A stretch of DNA of 64,000 bases. Source: Symbiodinium sp. CCMP2592. Lineage: Eukaryota; Sar; Dinophyceae; Suessiales; Symbiodiniaceae. The position numbers were made by a program, and so were the translations under genes. The notes under the pieces are model-generated. The model saw only the letters and a program-made list of their open reading frames with translations, searched no databases and had not been told where the DNA came from. Of this stretch, positions 1-12,500 are shown one piece after another; the stretch's first letter is position 1; every line of letters begins with the position of its first letter. The stretch is taken from positions 1 through 64,000 of the forward strand of contig CAJNDT010006005.1 in the NCBI GenBank assembly GCA_905221615.1, in the 5' to 3' direction.

Positions 1-74
1 GGAGCACAAATCGGTGTGGTTGGCACGCTGCCTCATTCAACTGCTCCTGGGGCATGCTGTTATGATGCACTTCA

Positions 75-154
75 GGGAGAGGGGAGCGAGAGAGAGAGAG
101 AGCGAGAGCGAGAGAGAGACAAAGAGAGGGAGAGAGAGAGCGAGAGCGAGAGAA
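75..154. repeat. (GA)n microsatellite
   Basis: Purine-rich simple repeat, mostly GA with scattered GC interruptions (GAGCGAGA). The opposite strand gives a spurious Ser/Leu-rich open frame. Confidence 0.95.
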
Positions 155-2840
155 TGACTCAGCAAAACGGTAAGCCAGTCAGTAAGTAAGCTTGTCGGTG
201 CTGCCCGATTCAAGACAATCTCAAACAGCCGGAAATCCCGAAACTCTGCAACGCCGATGCCAGGAGCCACCCTAGCTACTACACTGCAAGGAGTGTGGTC
301 GTATGGTGATACTGAAGTTCTAGCAGAAGGAGCCTCAACATGTTAGCCAAAAACTCACTCAAGGAGGCCACTCATTGATGGAACGCCATGTGCAACTGCT
401 ATTTCTTTTGACCCAGCCCCGAGCCCTAGATCCCATGGCTTCTATCTAAACCTCTGCATGCAATGTTCTCTCTCAATGCAGGGCAAGGCTCCAGCGACCA
501 ATCAAAGACTTGCAGTTGATCTATGTCGTAGTGTCCCAGCACCTAGATGAATGTTCCAGGGCTACCTGGTCTGTAGTTATTTGTTCTGAGGCATTCAAAA
601 GATGAATATGGTGACCCGGCGACCCATCAATACATGCCTCGGTCTTGCATCGCACTTCGATTCTAGCATTGACTGCCTTGGTGTTTCGGATTTTGGATCA
701 TCTCAGTCTTGCAAATGTTGGGATGATTTTGAGTGGGGTCAGGCGCAGTCGCATCTTGGGGCAGTCTGTGTTTCAGGCAGGGTTGGGGTGTAGAGCTGCG
801 GTAGGCAGCAGCGTGTCAGGTGGCTGATGAGTGTCTCTTGGGTCAACACTGGCGTGCTAGCTTTGCATTGTAATTAGGTTGCAAGCACTCTTGGTCTATA
901 GCTCAGGGTGCCCAGTACGAGCAAGGATTCCCAGATTGCTCATAATATTGGCAACATCAGACTGCACTGCAAACACCACAAGAGCAAAAGGCCGAGAATT
1001 TGGGAACACTGTGTGACATAATGCAGCCCATGCGCACCTACAAATGTTGTTTGGTGCTGGTTATGGGTGTAGCCGGTTTAGCTATAGCAATGACCTGGCA
1101 ATGACCGATTGGATCGAATACTCTCGACGAAACAACTTGCAAGATCCACCTTCTTGGTGCTCGTGCAGTTTAGGGCTTTAAAACTAAACACACTGTAAAG
1201 GCTTGGTGGTGAACCCCTACAGCCCGTCCGTTTGAAACCTTTGTTAACCTGTTCAGTACCACGCCAAAACCTGATATAGCGCACGAGCCACAGCGAACAC
1301 TAAAGGCATGAGCGGGGATGAGACAGGAATGTCACAACGCGGGCTACATGTCCTTAGAGACGTTCAGGGCAGGAGTCCCACATACAAGTGGACCGTTCCG
1401 TCTAGCTGGCATGGGAATCTGTCCAACAAAGGCAGCCCGAGTGTCCTGTAAACCGTCTAGAGTCTAGAAGTTTTCTTAAAAACAAGGTTCGCAGGTCTTA
1501 TTTCATGCAGCCAGGCTTCCGAGCACGCCTGAGAATTGGCTTGGCGGTGTTAAGTTTTGGGAGTTCGTTTTTTCTCGTGGTTGCGGGGGGTTGAAGACGA
1601 TGATTCAAGAGTTGGACATAGCCCTAGACTCTAGACGTAAGCTCTCTGCTCGTTGCAAAGTCAGAGTTTTAGAGCAAGTCGACGTGTAGGAAACGTGCAC
1701 GCCGAAATACGCCGAACGCAGAAAACAGCTCTCCATTCATTCCTTGCCACGAATACATCAGAATATACACTGCTATAATATGCTATACATAAGCGTCACT
1801 GTTGTTTAGTATACTCTTATTCTCATCTGTTAAAGTACGGAAAACAACATGTCCGGGACCCCCTGGCAAAAATGATTATGTCGCAACGGGCACGCAGGAT
1901 CGACCGCTTTGCTATCAGTGTTGAATCATTGCATGAAGGCCGATACTGAGCAAACGACGCAACCCGAAGAGCCCGGCCATTCCCAACTCCATAAGCATGC
2001 AGTGCGGTAGAACGTAAAGCAGGGAAAAGCCGTCCAACAGCGCTGTCACAACAAATCTCTAACACTCGCAACCCTTAAGCCCGAATCCACGCGCTGCACT
2101 TCTCAAGAGCTGTCTGTTGGATCTCCTATAGTCCAACGCTTCTGGTCCTTCACCAGTTTCGCATCCTACTCTCCGTCAGCCTTTGTGGTCCTGCTGCTCC
2201 AGCAGGCTTAGAGCTGTGGAGTTTGCGGCCGGCATTTTGTTTGCCTTTGGCTACCAGCACGGCTCATGCAGCCTGCGCAAAGCCTGCAGACCCCCGGCAA
2301 AGATTCCACGTGGCGACTCGCTAGGTCCGCTAGGTGCACCTCTCCGAGCTCCACAATCCAATTGGAAGCCGCGAGGTCAGCCGGAGCAAACCCCGCAAGC
2401 GGGGTTTGCGCCGCCTGGTGCTGTCACTGCGGTACTTCGCCAATGGCTCGCCCTGCACGAGCTTGCCGCTTGCTGTGGCGACTTGGGTTCCTCATTTTTT
2501 TCCAACGTCCAATGCCTACCGCCCAAAATTATGTGGAGTGGAATCGCCGCATGCATCTTGATAAGAACGGGAATTGGTCAGTGTTTCCCCGTGACGGCGA
2601 TGCAGACTGTCTTCAAACATCGCCGGGGGGGTGTGCTGCCCAGCCGCAGGGAAGGAAGGATTGAACGAAGCGAATCAGACTCGCCGAGTATCCCGTCTTG
2701 CTGCTGAATCCTCCTTCGCTTAGCCCGCCAGTGCTCCTGTTGTTGCTTCCTTCCTTGGTTTCTTCCTTCCAAACAGAGTTGGGGGGCTGGGCCATTCGAT
2801 GCCATTCGGTGTTTTCGCTCTTCGGCTACCAGGTCTACTT
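155..2840. other. No recognisable gene
   Basis: No open frame here exceeds chance length by much. The GC-rich part at 2183-2707 has three overlapping plus-strand frames of 75-174 codons. One of them (2266-2664) contains the sequence NYVEWNRRMHLDKNGNWSVF, which looks protein-like, but I cannot assign it to a family. It could be a decayed exon. I see no RNA gene or transposon terminus. Confidence 0.5.
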
Positions 2841-2847
2841 TTGAAAA

Positions 2848-2969
2848 GGGTCCTAGGATACCCAGTAACCTAAGAATAAAAAAGGCATCTCTTTTTGGTA
2901 TTGGGTAACTTTATAAGGAACCTAGGACTACAAAAAAGGAATAAGGGTACTACTGGGCATCCTAGGGTC
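2848..2969. repeat. Small foldback / MITE-like inverted repeat
   Basis: The left arm (2848-2870, GGGTCCTAGGATACCCAGTA) and the right arm (2946-2969) are inverted copies sharing CCTAGGATRCCCAGTA. They enclose about 75 bases of AT-rich DNA that holds another CCTAGGA copy near 2921. Total length is about 122 bases. It resembles a non-autonomous foldback element. No clear target-site duplication is visible, so mobility is an inference. Confidence 0.55.
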
Positions 2970-5640
2970 TGTAAGATCCGTAGACAGGTTAGGCCGCACA
3001 TGGTTGAACAACATCACAACATAATGGGGTGTGCCAGCCTCAAAGCCCAGGGATGCAAGTATGTTTCCTTTGCACCTGGGGCACAAGGATGCCTCGATTA
3101 CGACGGGTTTCCTCAACCTCATCACACGTTCCCAGCTGTCAACCAAACTACAAACACTAGGGCATGAAATTCCTTGGCCCAACGAACCAGAGACATCACG
3201 ACTTGAATCTAAAACCCTAAGACCGTGGACTCGGGCATCTAAGGCCTAGATAAGCAGACAGGATCCGATTAGAAACGCACTTCGGGGCCGCACCTTCCTT
3301 CCAAATCTTCGTGCAAGCGTAGGGATATGGTTAGCCTAACCCTCTTGCACATGCGCCTTTTCCTGCGAATTGCATATTTTTCATCTGTGTCGGCGTGAGA
3401 TTTCTTTTGTTTCTTTGCGGTTATCGCGTGTTTTGACAATCGGAGCAGCTTCCTGGCATTTCAACGCGATGTTCTCGCTTCCAGGAGGCACCTACCCGAG
3501 TATGCACAGGCACGGGGTCAGCAAAGCCGCCGCGGTGGTGCATCGACCGCAGGATCGCGGGGAAGAAGCAAGGGGAATCCGAATGAAGTAAAGTCTGCGC
3601 CCTGTTTTGCTTGAACTACTTGCAAAGATCAAGCTCGCAGGCGCGTGGAATCAAGGCCGATATCGTGGCCGTTGGGAAAGATCTGCGGGCCCACGACATC
3701 GGACAGTCTCAACAAGCGTGGAAGGCTACCCTCCAGAGAATCTACAGAATCTCAAATATCTAAAGGAAGCAAGGATTGAGTGAACCAGAACGACTTCGCG
3801 GAGTAAAGTTTGACTTAATTGGAAGACATTTTGCTCCTTGCAAGGCGCGGAGGGCCGCCCTCGAGTGCTGAAGCGGCAGGTCGACTTGAGCCAAAATGCA
3901 AATCCCCTCCTCCATCTCTGTATCTCGTCTTCTCACCAACCTCGAAACTCCAAAGTTGAACGTTTTCGTAATTTGAGACCCGGCGGCTGTCATGAACTGG
4001 GTGCCGATTCGGATCATGCTCGTATGCACACCTTGCAAAGAAGCAGCTTTTGTATAGACCGTTGCTGAATGTAGACTTTGTATTGATACCGTGTCCCTGC
4101 ACGTGCGCGCAGGTTGCACTGTTGATTCTATTGCACACGAAACAATTTTGAGCTCTGTAAAACTTCAAGAGTCGCATGGAGGCCGCATTGTGACTAAGTC
4201 TCAGTACCACAAGAGTGTCTTGTCGCTCAAACTTCACGCGTCCCGGGATCCGGTTATACTCTCGCATCTGGGACAGCTACGGGCGAAGTGCAGTTTCTTC
4301 CGAGTATTGGGCGCAGGGCGAGAGATTGGAGCTCTTCGGCTCAGGTTTCAAGTGCCTGGAGGAGTTTTTGGAGGAGTTTTGGGGTGGTTGCGAAACCCGA
4401 GGCCCGAGACGGTGTCCAAGTGTACAAACCCACAAGAAGACATGAACAGCCCAGTGGGTTGCTTGCTCACGGATGGCGAAGGTTCAACTGAAAGTAGTGT
4501 TTGAGATGAGGTTGAACAGACTGAACAAGACACGAACGCTGCAGACCACCACTATTTGCGAACCTTCAAAAGGATGAATCCATGTCCCACGCCGAAAGCA
4601 CAAGCTTGCAAACAAAGCACTGCGGCTGTCCTTCACCTTGGTTGCTGGATTTGCTGGAAGCTTTGGGCTTGGGGGCATAGCTTGAGTGCTTTGCCGTTTG
4701 ATGAATCACTCCTCGGCCGATCCCTTACTCCAGACATGCCCCACACGTCCGTGCCTCAAGCTTGTGGCCGAGCATTGGGTTGTGGTTTGAAACATGAGCT
4801 CAAGGGTTGGACCACACCCCGTGGCTAAAGAAAAGGGGCACTGTTGAGACAACGACTCTTACGTGATTTACGGGCCATTAGAGTACATGTATTGGGCAAG
4901 AAATTCAAGCCAAGCCACAAAAGGTGTGCAATGGTGCTGAAGCGCCGCGGACAGGGCGTTGAATCGTGAACTAGTGCCCTCGCTGCAAATCGTCCCCACA
5001 TCCAACTGCCCCAACCCAAGACCCAATAATCAACATATGTTGAACCCTCGAATTTCAACTCCCGCTTAGACGTTGGAAACCTAACATCTATCATCTAACA
5101 TATCAAAACGTAAGGGAAAGATTGACGTCATCGCAGCCAAAGTCGCCGCTGCCATGGCGGCCAAGGAGGCCACGGCGAAGTTAATGAGGATGTTTTGAGC
5201 GATGTCCGTGAAGACAACCAACTTGCAATTCCAGGGGTGGGGATGGGTGGGGGCTTAGGGCACCGGGCTGTCGCAGTCTCTGCAGGCCGATCCAACGACT
5301 GCAAATCCAAGCAAGCTACACAGGTCCTCACTGACACAGTCGTCAGCAGACTCTGAACACTTGACACCTCAATTCTAAATCCGAACTACACCGAACAGTT
5401 GAAGGCAGCTGAGAAGCTCCCATCCAGCTGAATGATGAACGGCATTCCGAGCAGGCATCTGGGTACCTCAACAGCTCCGGACTGTCACACTGGTTAAACT
5501 TTACCAAACTCGGAAACAAACTGACTAAGCAAGGACTAGGCGGTTTGATCAAGCTGTATTCGTCGAGGCTTTGCTTCGACTCGGCCTATATGATCCTTGA
5601 GGCGGATAACTGGCGATGAGCTGACACTAACCATGAAGTA
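2970..5640. other. No recognisable gene; contains a spliced-leader-like relic
   Basis: There are overlapping chance frames only; the longest are 150 codons on the minus strand (3815-4267) and 137 codons on the plus strand (4091-4504). None has a recognisable domain. The one specific signal is the leader-like 14-mer at 3885-3898, listed separately. Confidence 0.5.
3885..3898 (-). other. Possible relict dinoflagellate spliced leader (3' 14 nt)
   Basis: Read on the minus strand, 3898 to 3885 is CATTTTGGCTCAAG. This is identical to the last 14 bases of the 22-base dinoflagellate spliced leader, which is trans-spliced onto nuclear mRNAs. In dinoflagellates, truncated leader copies in the genome mark cDNAs that were reinserted. 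The leader's first 8 bases are absent here. If it is a retrocopy, its body lies leftward from 3884. I see no conserved open frame there: the first ATG opens only a 4-codon frame. A 14-base match by chance on both strands of 64 kb is expected about 0.0005 times, but the search was post hoc. Confidence 0.4.
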
Positions 5641-5652
5641 AGTGCCGGCTTA

Positions 5653-5774
5653 TTCAATCAGTGGACTGATTGAACACACGAGCCAAGGAATGGTGGCTTT
5701 TCTCCAAGCGAGGCCACTGAATGCCAATGATAAGTCTAGTGGCTAGTCTGCTCATTCAGCGAAAAACTGAATGC
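5653..5774. repeat. Cluster of perfect short hairpins
   Basis: 5653-5674 is a 10-base perfect stem with a two-base loop (TTCAATCAGT, GG, then its complement). About 80 bases on, 5754-5774 forms a second stem, CATTCAG with CTGAATG around a 7-base loop. The motif CACTGAATG also occurs between them. Function unknown; possibly remains of a foldback element. Confidence 0.6.
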
Positions 5775-7950
5775 CCAAGTTCATGCAGCAAGGTACCCCA
5801 GCAAATCGGATGCTTACTCTGAAAAACCAGGCGAAGAATGCTACTTGGTTCCGTGAACTGCTTCATGACACGGTTCAACTGGAAAACGAGCGTCGTGAAA
5901 TCCAAATACTGCTCTTGTGACAACATCTGAACAGTAATCGCTTCTGGTGCATTCCCGTGCTGTGGAACTCAAACTGCCCTGCATCGAAAAATCTTCCAGA
6001 AGTGCTACCGTCCCTGTTTAGCTTAGTCGGTTGTGCACTTTCCCCATGCACTGCGGCATTCCCTGGAATGGCATGTGCTGAACTGTCTTCACGTTCTCAA
6101 TACCGTACCTACTTTCACCAGTACAGACTTGCACCCACACGGCGTTACAACAGCTGGTGTTTCGAATTCCTTGATGTGCCAGTCAGCTAAACCTACAAGC
6201 ATCTTGCCGATGCGTTGCTCCAAAAAACAACGAACCTCAGCTTGGCTCTCAAATTTCTCACACATATGATATCTCATGCACTTTCCCGACAGCACTCATT
6301 CTATCTCAATCCGCCGAACATCACTAAACCGACCAAAGCGTCTGGTTTCGTGAGAAACCGGGCGGGCAAGAACCACAAAGGAAGCCGGTGGAGCCTCTTG
6401 CAAGCTGGGATGCGGGTCTAGGACTCAGGATACTTAGGATCTGAGTGGTTGCGTCGATGCGAGTATAGCTCAGGTTGGGTGTGCGTCAGTTCTTTGCAGT
6501 CAGACTTTCCCGTAACGAGTGACGCACCTATGTTGGCTCCGGAGCCCAACGAAATTCTACAGTGAAGGCCCAAAGTGTCTGGCCAAACCCAGGAGGTAAA
6601 GCAGGGATCTGGCAGGGATCTGCGGACATAGTATTCTCAGTACCATCCAAGCCCAAGTTCTGGACGTGTAGATGTTGCCTACCTGGCGACGCTACTTCCC
6701 GAACTAATAAGAGCCTGGAAGATGGAATGGAAAGGCCTGCTCCCCAAAACTAAGGAGTCCAGAGTGCGGACACTTGGACTGTTTCTTATGCAGTCGCAAA
6801 TGTACACGCAGTTGTTGCGGTTAACCACACTGCCCTGCAAGGCCTTCCGCGCATTCGTTTCCTGGAGGGGCGCTCACGGTTCGTTGCCGAAACTTGGCAT
6901 AAGGCATAAGTGTGTCTTGGCTCACATTCGTTCGTACGGGAACTCAAACAACTGCCGGGGTTCTGTATCTGTGCCCATCTGCTCTTCCGTCATGTTAGCT
7001 TGTACTAGTCGCGCCGTGCGTTCATGCATGCATGCATTCCACTTGCACTCTGCCATGGCTTCACCAGGCCTGCACGCTGATCCTTCCGCCCTTCCATGCC
7101 CCTAGCAGTCTTACGCATGCCGAAGAGTTGCCCATGCACGGTGTCCTCCAAGGCAGACAGATTCACCTCCCAGGAAGAAAACCTGGCCAGGACTGCAAAC
7201 ACGAAGAGAGCACAGCGAGAACGAGAGAAAAACAGCGGGGGGGGAGGAATGCAGGTGTGTACATGAACATAAATGCCTCCTCCTCTCTCCACCACGATCC
7301 ATATCATGATTGCTGAAGAAAGGAATGGAGCAAAAAGGACACTTGCAGGTTGCAAAAGCATCAGCAGGGATCAAAATGCATCAACATTCCTGAAGACTGA
7401 AAGTCTAGACATCAAGTGGGATAAAATCTCACCAAAATTCCCAACATCGGACCCATGGTCAGTCAGGTTTGTGGTTTTTTGGGAAGTTTGATGCCTTTTG
7501 ATGCCGTCGCACTGCACGCTTCAGGAATTTTAGTGCAGCGACGAAACTTTCGTAGTTTCGAGCTTGGCCGCACTTTTGCCATATGGCCCAAGGCGAACAG
7601 CAAAAATAGCAGTGTTGCCAGTTGTTATTGAAGCGTGCCCGTGTTTGCGGATGCTTGAGAAGGTTGATGCAGAGACAAGGGGTCTGTTTAGAGCTCTAAG
7701 TCTTCATGAAGAAAGGCATTGCTAAACGTGCAGAACCCCGGCCCTTCCTCGAACAGAGATGAAGAACCTCTCGTATTTCATTTTCCTAAACAAACTACTC
7801 TATAGTTCCTCTGATACCGAAATGAAAGAACTCTCGTGGTTCTTCTTCTGGTGGGGAAGGCTCGCTTCCTTCCCTTTCAATATCGCATGACAAAGGATCT
7901 TTATTTTGCGGGCCAGCAGATAAGCTCAAAGGCTCTTTTGTTCTGTAAAG
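5775..7950. other. No recognisable gene
   Basis: Scattered open frames up to 127 codons (6722-7105) on both strands, none recognisable and many overlapping. No repeat array was noticed apart from short purine runs near 7210-7250. Confidence 0.5.
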
Positions 7951-7980
7951 ATAAATAAATAAATATATATATATATATAT
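7951..7980. repeat. (AAAT)n/(AT)n microsatellite
   Basis: Three ATAA-type units run into about ten AT dinucleotides. Confidence 0.95.
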
Positions 7981-8954
7981 GGGTCTTCAACTTGAGTGCG
8001 TATACAAACTCTTCCGCTACTTGTGTTTCCTGCATCGGACGAAGTCGTAAATCTAGCAAAGACCAACTTTGCTCAGGATATCCTGGAATTGTTGCCTTGT
8101 TTTCTTTCCACCTGTGCCATGAGGCTATGAGGAGAAGAAATGCTATTTCATGTTGTATTGAAGCGTGACATGAGCTCTATAAAATCAAGCAGTTGTGGCG
8201 CGGGGCCGTGTTTGTTCGAACCAAGATTTCTTCTGCCTGGATTATGAGACAAGTCAAGAAACGAACGAGTATCAAGCTATCTGAATGAAGCTGCTTCCAC
8301 ATCTCTTATGACATGAACAAAAGCTTTAAGTTGCACGATAGGCACAGCTCTTGTATTCTTGCTGCTCGCACCAGTAGGTGTGAAAACTTTGTGTTTCTTT
8401 CTCACAGAAAGAGTTATCTTCTTTCTTATGGTATGATGAGAAGAGCAGCTGTCGATTTGCATTGGGGGCAGAGCTCTTTTCCCTCTAGAGAACACAGGTC
8501 ATCCAGAAGCAACGGAGCTTTCTTGTGTCTTTTCTAGTTGAGAGTGGCCGACTTTGCAAATGTCCAGAAACAATCGGTATGGCAAACCAAATCCGTTTTG
8601 GGTCTTGAATGCTCTTCACAAGTAACACAGTACGTTTAATCAGTAGTGGTAAGTAACGCAGAGACAGCAGGGTGAATACCTTCTTCTATACCTGGGTGAC
8701 AACAAACAAGGCAAAGACGGTGGGAGAACAGTCGGCAAGAAAGCTAGTTTGGATCATGGGGCGGGTCTGTGACTGTGTACGTTTAAATTTACACCCACAT
8801 CTGAACCCAAATCCTCAGGACCCATCACAAATTATTTGGCAATGGGAAGTGTGAGTTGTCGACGGCCATCCCCTTCGGTCGCCACCAACCGACCGAGTGA
8901 CTGACATGTCTTGCTGCCAACATAACTCTGCAGTCGGCAAGCAGAAAATTTAGC
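7981..8954. other. No recognisable gene
   Basis: AT-richer stretch with short chance frames only (the longest is 74 codons, 8313-8537). Nothing identifiable. Confidence 0.5.
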
Positions 8955-9001
8955 GTGTTGAACTAGCTGGAGTTACATGAGCCACTGAGCTACAATACTC
9001 C
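8955..9001 (-). other. tRNA-like pol III promoter remnant (SINE-like?)
   Basis: On the minus strand, TAGCTCAGTGGC (8992-8981) matches the tRNA A-box. GTTCAACAC (8963-8955) fits the B-box pattern GWTCRANNC. A GGAGT/ACTCC pair (9001-8997 with 8973-8969) forms a short stem around the A-box. The boxes are only about 18 bases apart, shorter than in a real tRNA, and no acceptor stem closes the structure, so it is not a tRNA gene. It could be the head of a decayed tRNA-derived SINE running leftward. No A-tail or second copy was seen in the window. Confidence 0.25.
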
Positions 9002-9443
9002 GAGGATATCATTTAAGTGTAGTCGTAAAGGAGGTTTGAGTGTGCTTATAGTTATAGGTTATGAAAGGTTCACCTATTTTTGTCGAATGCTCACACTTCG
9101 CTTGAACTACACTGCTTTGCTTTTGAATGCAACGCCTTGCTTGTAAAACTTCCGCTATAATTCACTCAGTTTAGATGAGCCTGAGGCAGCTGGAACAAGT
9201 ACTAGATCGAGAAATCCTAAGACTGTACCTAGTACTGTTTTTGTTTAGTTGCGCCTTCAGAGATTCGAGGGGCGCTGTTGGGAGGGTTGAAAAGGGTTTA
9301 GATATGTCAAAGACCCAAAAGAAACAAAGACATCAACACCAGAAATAAGAGCAGACAGGGTTTGGGTGTCTGTCGAGCTCCCCGAGTCTAGCGACCAATG
9401 TAGTAAAACTGGCGACTTACCATGTAGCATTTGCATATCAGAT

Positions 9444-9489
9444 CTATATACGCATATATACATATATACAACATACAAACATCTCTCTC

Positions 9490-9522
<33 letters not shown>

Positions 9523-9560
9523 GCATATATATATACACACATACGCAGACATATATGTAC
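9444..9560. repeat. Compound (TA/CA)n-(CT)n-(AT)n microsatellite
   Basis: TATA/CATA-rich segment, then a (CT)n run at about 9482-9523, then ATATATACACAC. Open frames across it on both strands are low-complexity artefacts. Confidence 0.95.
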
Positions 9561-12500
9561 ACGTTTGTGTCTTTGACTTTCATGTTTTCTTCGTTTACTG
9601 GATCTTGGACACTGTGGGCGTGCACTTCATTGTGTTTTGGCCATGCGTAAGTATCTTCGTGCGAATGCACAAGCGTAGAATCGATCGCCTTTGCGATCAA
9701 GTGACTACCCTCGTCTGTATTCATATACACGTGAGCTCATGTATTTTGTGTAAGTTTGTCCACTTTCAAGCTGCAACATTCCACAAAGGTGAAGAATGCG
9801 TTTAAGCCCGTAAAGCCCGTCCCATGTTTTGGCGCCAGAAATCCAGACTCCAAGTTGATCCGACAGAGATGTTTGGATTTTGGGTTCCGCGCAAGCAGTG
9901 ACAGGGTCGGTATTGCATCTTTTGGCGTGGAACCTACACCTCCCGAAGCTCTTTCAGGTGTTGATGACTCCTGCAATGTCCCATTGTCGTGTCTGTGGTA
10001 TTATGGACCAACCGCAGACTGAGGAAATGGCATGTTCAGCTCTCTAGCCAATCGAAAGAGAGCACAGCATGCATCCGTGACGTGATTGCAATTCTCGAAG
10101 GCACTCTGTGCAAAGCTGCTCTGGCAGAGCAAAAAAATCTACAAAATATGCAGGATGACAAGACGTTGGCTCGTAGCTACCGCGAACGAAAACGATGCGA
10201 CTCTCAAGCAAACTGAAACCCGAGACGTGGCCACTGTGCCGTGGATGCAGGCGATATGGACAAAAGCATATCACAGATATCACAGATCAAAGCCAAGCAC
10301 GCAGTTCGAAAGGGCTCTCGCAAAGCTGCAGAAAACCAAGGAGAACCAATAGATATGCCGTCTTGCAGCAAGCTCCGGGGCACCGCAAGCGATTCAGTAT
10401 CAGTAGCCGTCATCCCGACAAATTGTTGTCGGCCACTTCATGCATCTTCATGCACACTCGTGCTCGGTAGCAGGCTAGAAACCCTGATTGCCCCCGGCCC
10501 CGGCAGCCAACTCAAGAGCCCGCATCAATGCAGGCATTGCAAAGGTCACGTCCACACTCGTCTTGTTACCCTCAAACAAACTCCAAAGACACCCCACATT
10601 CGCCAACCTGGCATTTCGCTGCCAGAGTTTCGCCCGTCTGGAAGAACCCGACCCTTGATCGACAGCTTTTTTTAAGGGGCCCGGCCTTGAGGTTGTGGAG
10701 TTTAGGAATTCGGGATACGGGTCGACTGTCTGTGTATCTCTGCGTGGTGCGAAGTTTGGGCTGCAGAGTCTGGGGTTTAGTTTGCTGTCTTCGGATCGAC
10801 TGATTCGAGGTCTGGGATCTTGTGGTGTTTAGAACTCAACTTTTTTTTTACTGAGGCCGCAATTTAGGTTGCTGATCCTTGGCTTTGAGGGCGCTCAACC
10901 TTTCTTGACTGGGGAGACCTTACGAAATCCAGGCCCTAATTGTGTGCCGGCTTAAATTAATGATGGATGGCCTGGCGACAAGTGAAGGCTTAGGGCTCAC
11001 AGGTTTCTGGTTGAGGGGTTCGATGGCCAGCGGATGATGTAAACGTAGTCTTCATTCGCTAAGTGCTTTCGGAGCTTAACACTTTCAGCAACATCAGTGC
11101 TTAGTGCGGTTTCTTGGACGTTGTGGAATGGCTAGGTGCACATCTGACAAGAATTTGCTTCAAGCTCGTGCCGGTTCCAGTAGCACGTATTGCTCCATCA
11201 AAAGGAAAACCCAAACGCACATGCGTCTCTTCACGGGACGATTGTGGAGCCCGCAAGTCTACACTAGGGGCAACCTGGTAGAGGACTGGCATGGGCTTCC
11301 AAGCCTTCAAGCTTGGAATGCAAGCTTTCATCCGAACAGGAACCCGAAGCTTGATATAGCCAGTCGAAGGACTAAAGTTCTTAAGCGCGCGCTGGCCAAT
11401 AGGCGCGATGCATCCGAGCAACTCCGCAACAGGCTGTCGATGTGCACCAGTGCCTTGCATGGTGATACGATAAGATAATAACCTTGTCCAAACTTCGGAA
11501 CATGATCCAAAAGCAAGAGGTACTGGAGGGGCCCTGTCTGTTACACGTAGCCATTGGGGTTTCTTGCCGCGTTGCCTTCGGGCAACCTTCTTTACGTAAC
11601 ATAGCGGTAGATCATACAGCCGCAGCCCATCCGCAACAAAAAAGAACGCCGGCACGGCAACACTTAAGACTTAAGACTTGCACAAAAACTGTGGACGTTG
11701 ATGTCGTCATCCGCTTGGAGTGCAAGTCCAAGCCTCAAACCTCGAGCCCCGGAAATCCCAACACTGCCTGAACGCCTGAACCCTCGCCGGGTTGCTGTCC
11801 AAGCCCCCCTGGCAGGTCAGTCCCTTATAGTTGCATCGCGCACAACTCTCCAGCTCCTCCTGTCGTTTCATCTTCTGGCCAGTACGTGTGTGGAGCCGAG
11901 ACCTATGTAGACCTTCAGAACTGCCGCGAATCGGCGAGAGTTGACAATCGATGAGCAATGGCTACGCAAACGTGACGGATGTACGAGCCAACCATAAAAG
12001 CTTGCTGTACAGACCAGAGTGATCTCAAAACCCGAAAACACAACTTTCAAACCATCACCCCCAACGTCGTGGATGGACTCTTGCAGCCCGAAGGAAGTGG
12101 AATTTTCGAAGGCCCTTAGCTTTACCCCATCCCCCTCCAGGTCCTGGGTGCCGTTGCGCAAGCCCATGATTGCCTTTGTTACGCTTTTAGCAAGACTTCG
12201 GCGCAAAACCCAGACAAAGTGTCAACTAGCCTAAAGGTGTCGGAAATTTCATGTCCGGAGCTTTGAATTCACGCATCTGCTGTGTGACCTACGAGTCTTG
12301 TCAGGATGACATCACTGTAGTCACAATACTGGCCCACAACAAAGCCGTGAAGCTTGAAACCCAAACGCTGAGAATTTGAACCCCATGGGGATCTTGCAAG
12401 ATCTCGCGATACAGATCATCGCACGTTGGATGCTGTGTGTTCAGACTGTTGTGCTGGGTGTGCTTCGCAGGATGCAGGCTCTCCAAACCAGCTCAGCCGA

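Noticed and set aside
2520-2640. Possible protease-like motif (FPRDGDADCLQT) in a plus-strand frame
   Set aside because: A single short resemblance to a GDG-x-C pattern, without the rest of any such domain.
11101-11655. 184-codon minus-strand frame
   Set aside because: About one frame this long is expected by chance. No domain and no consistent codon bias.
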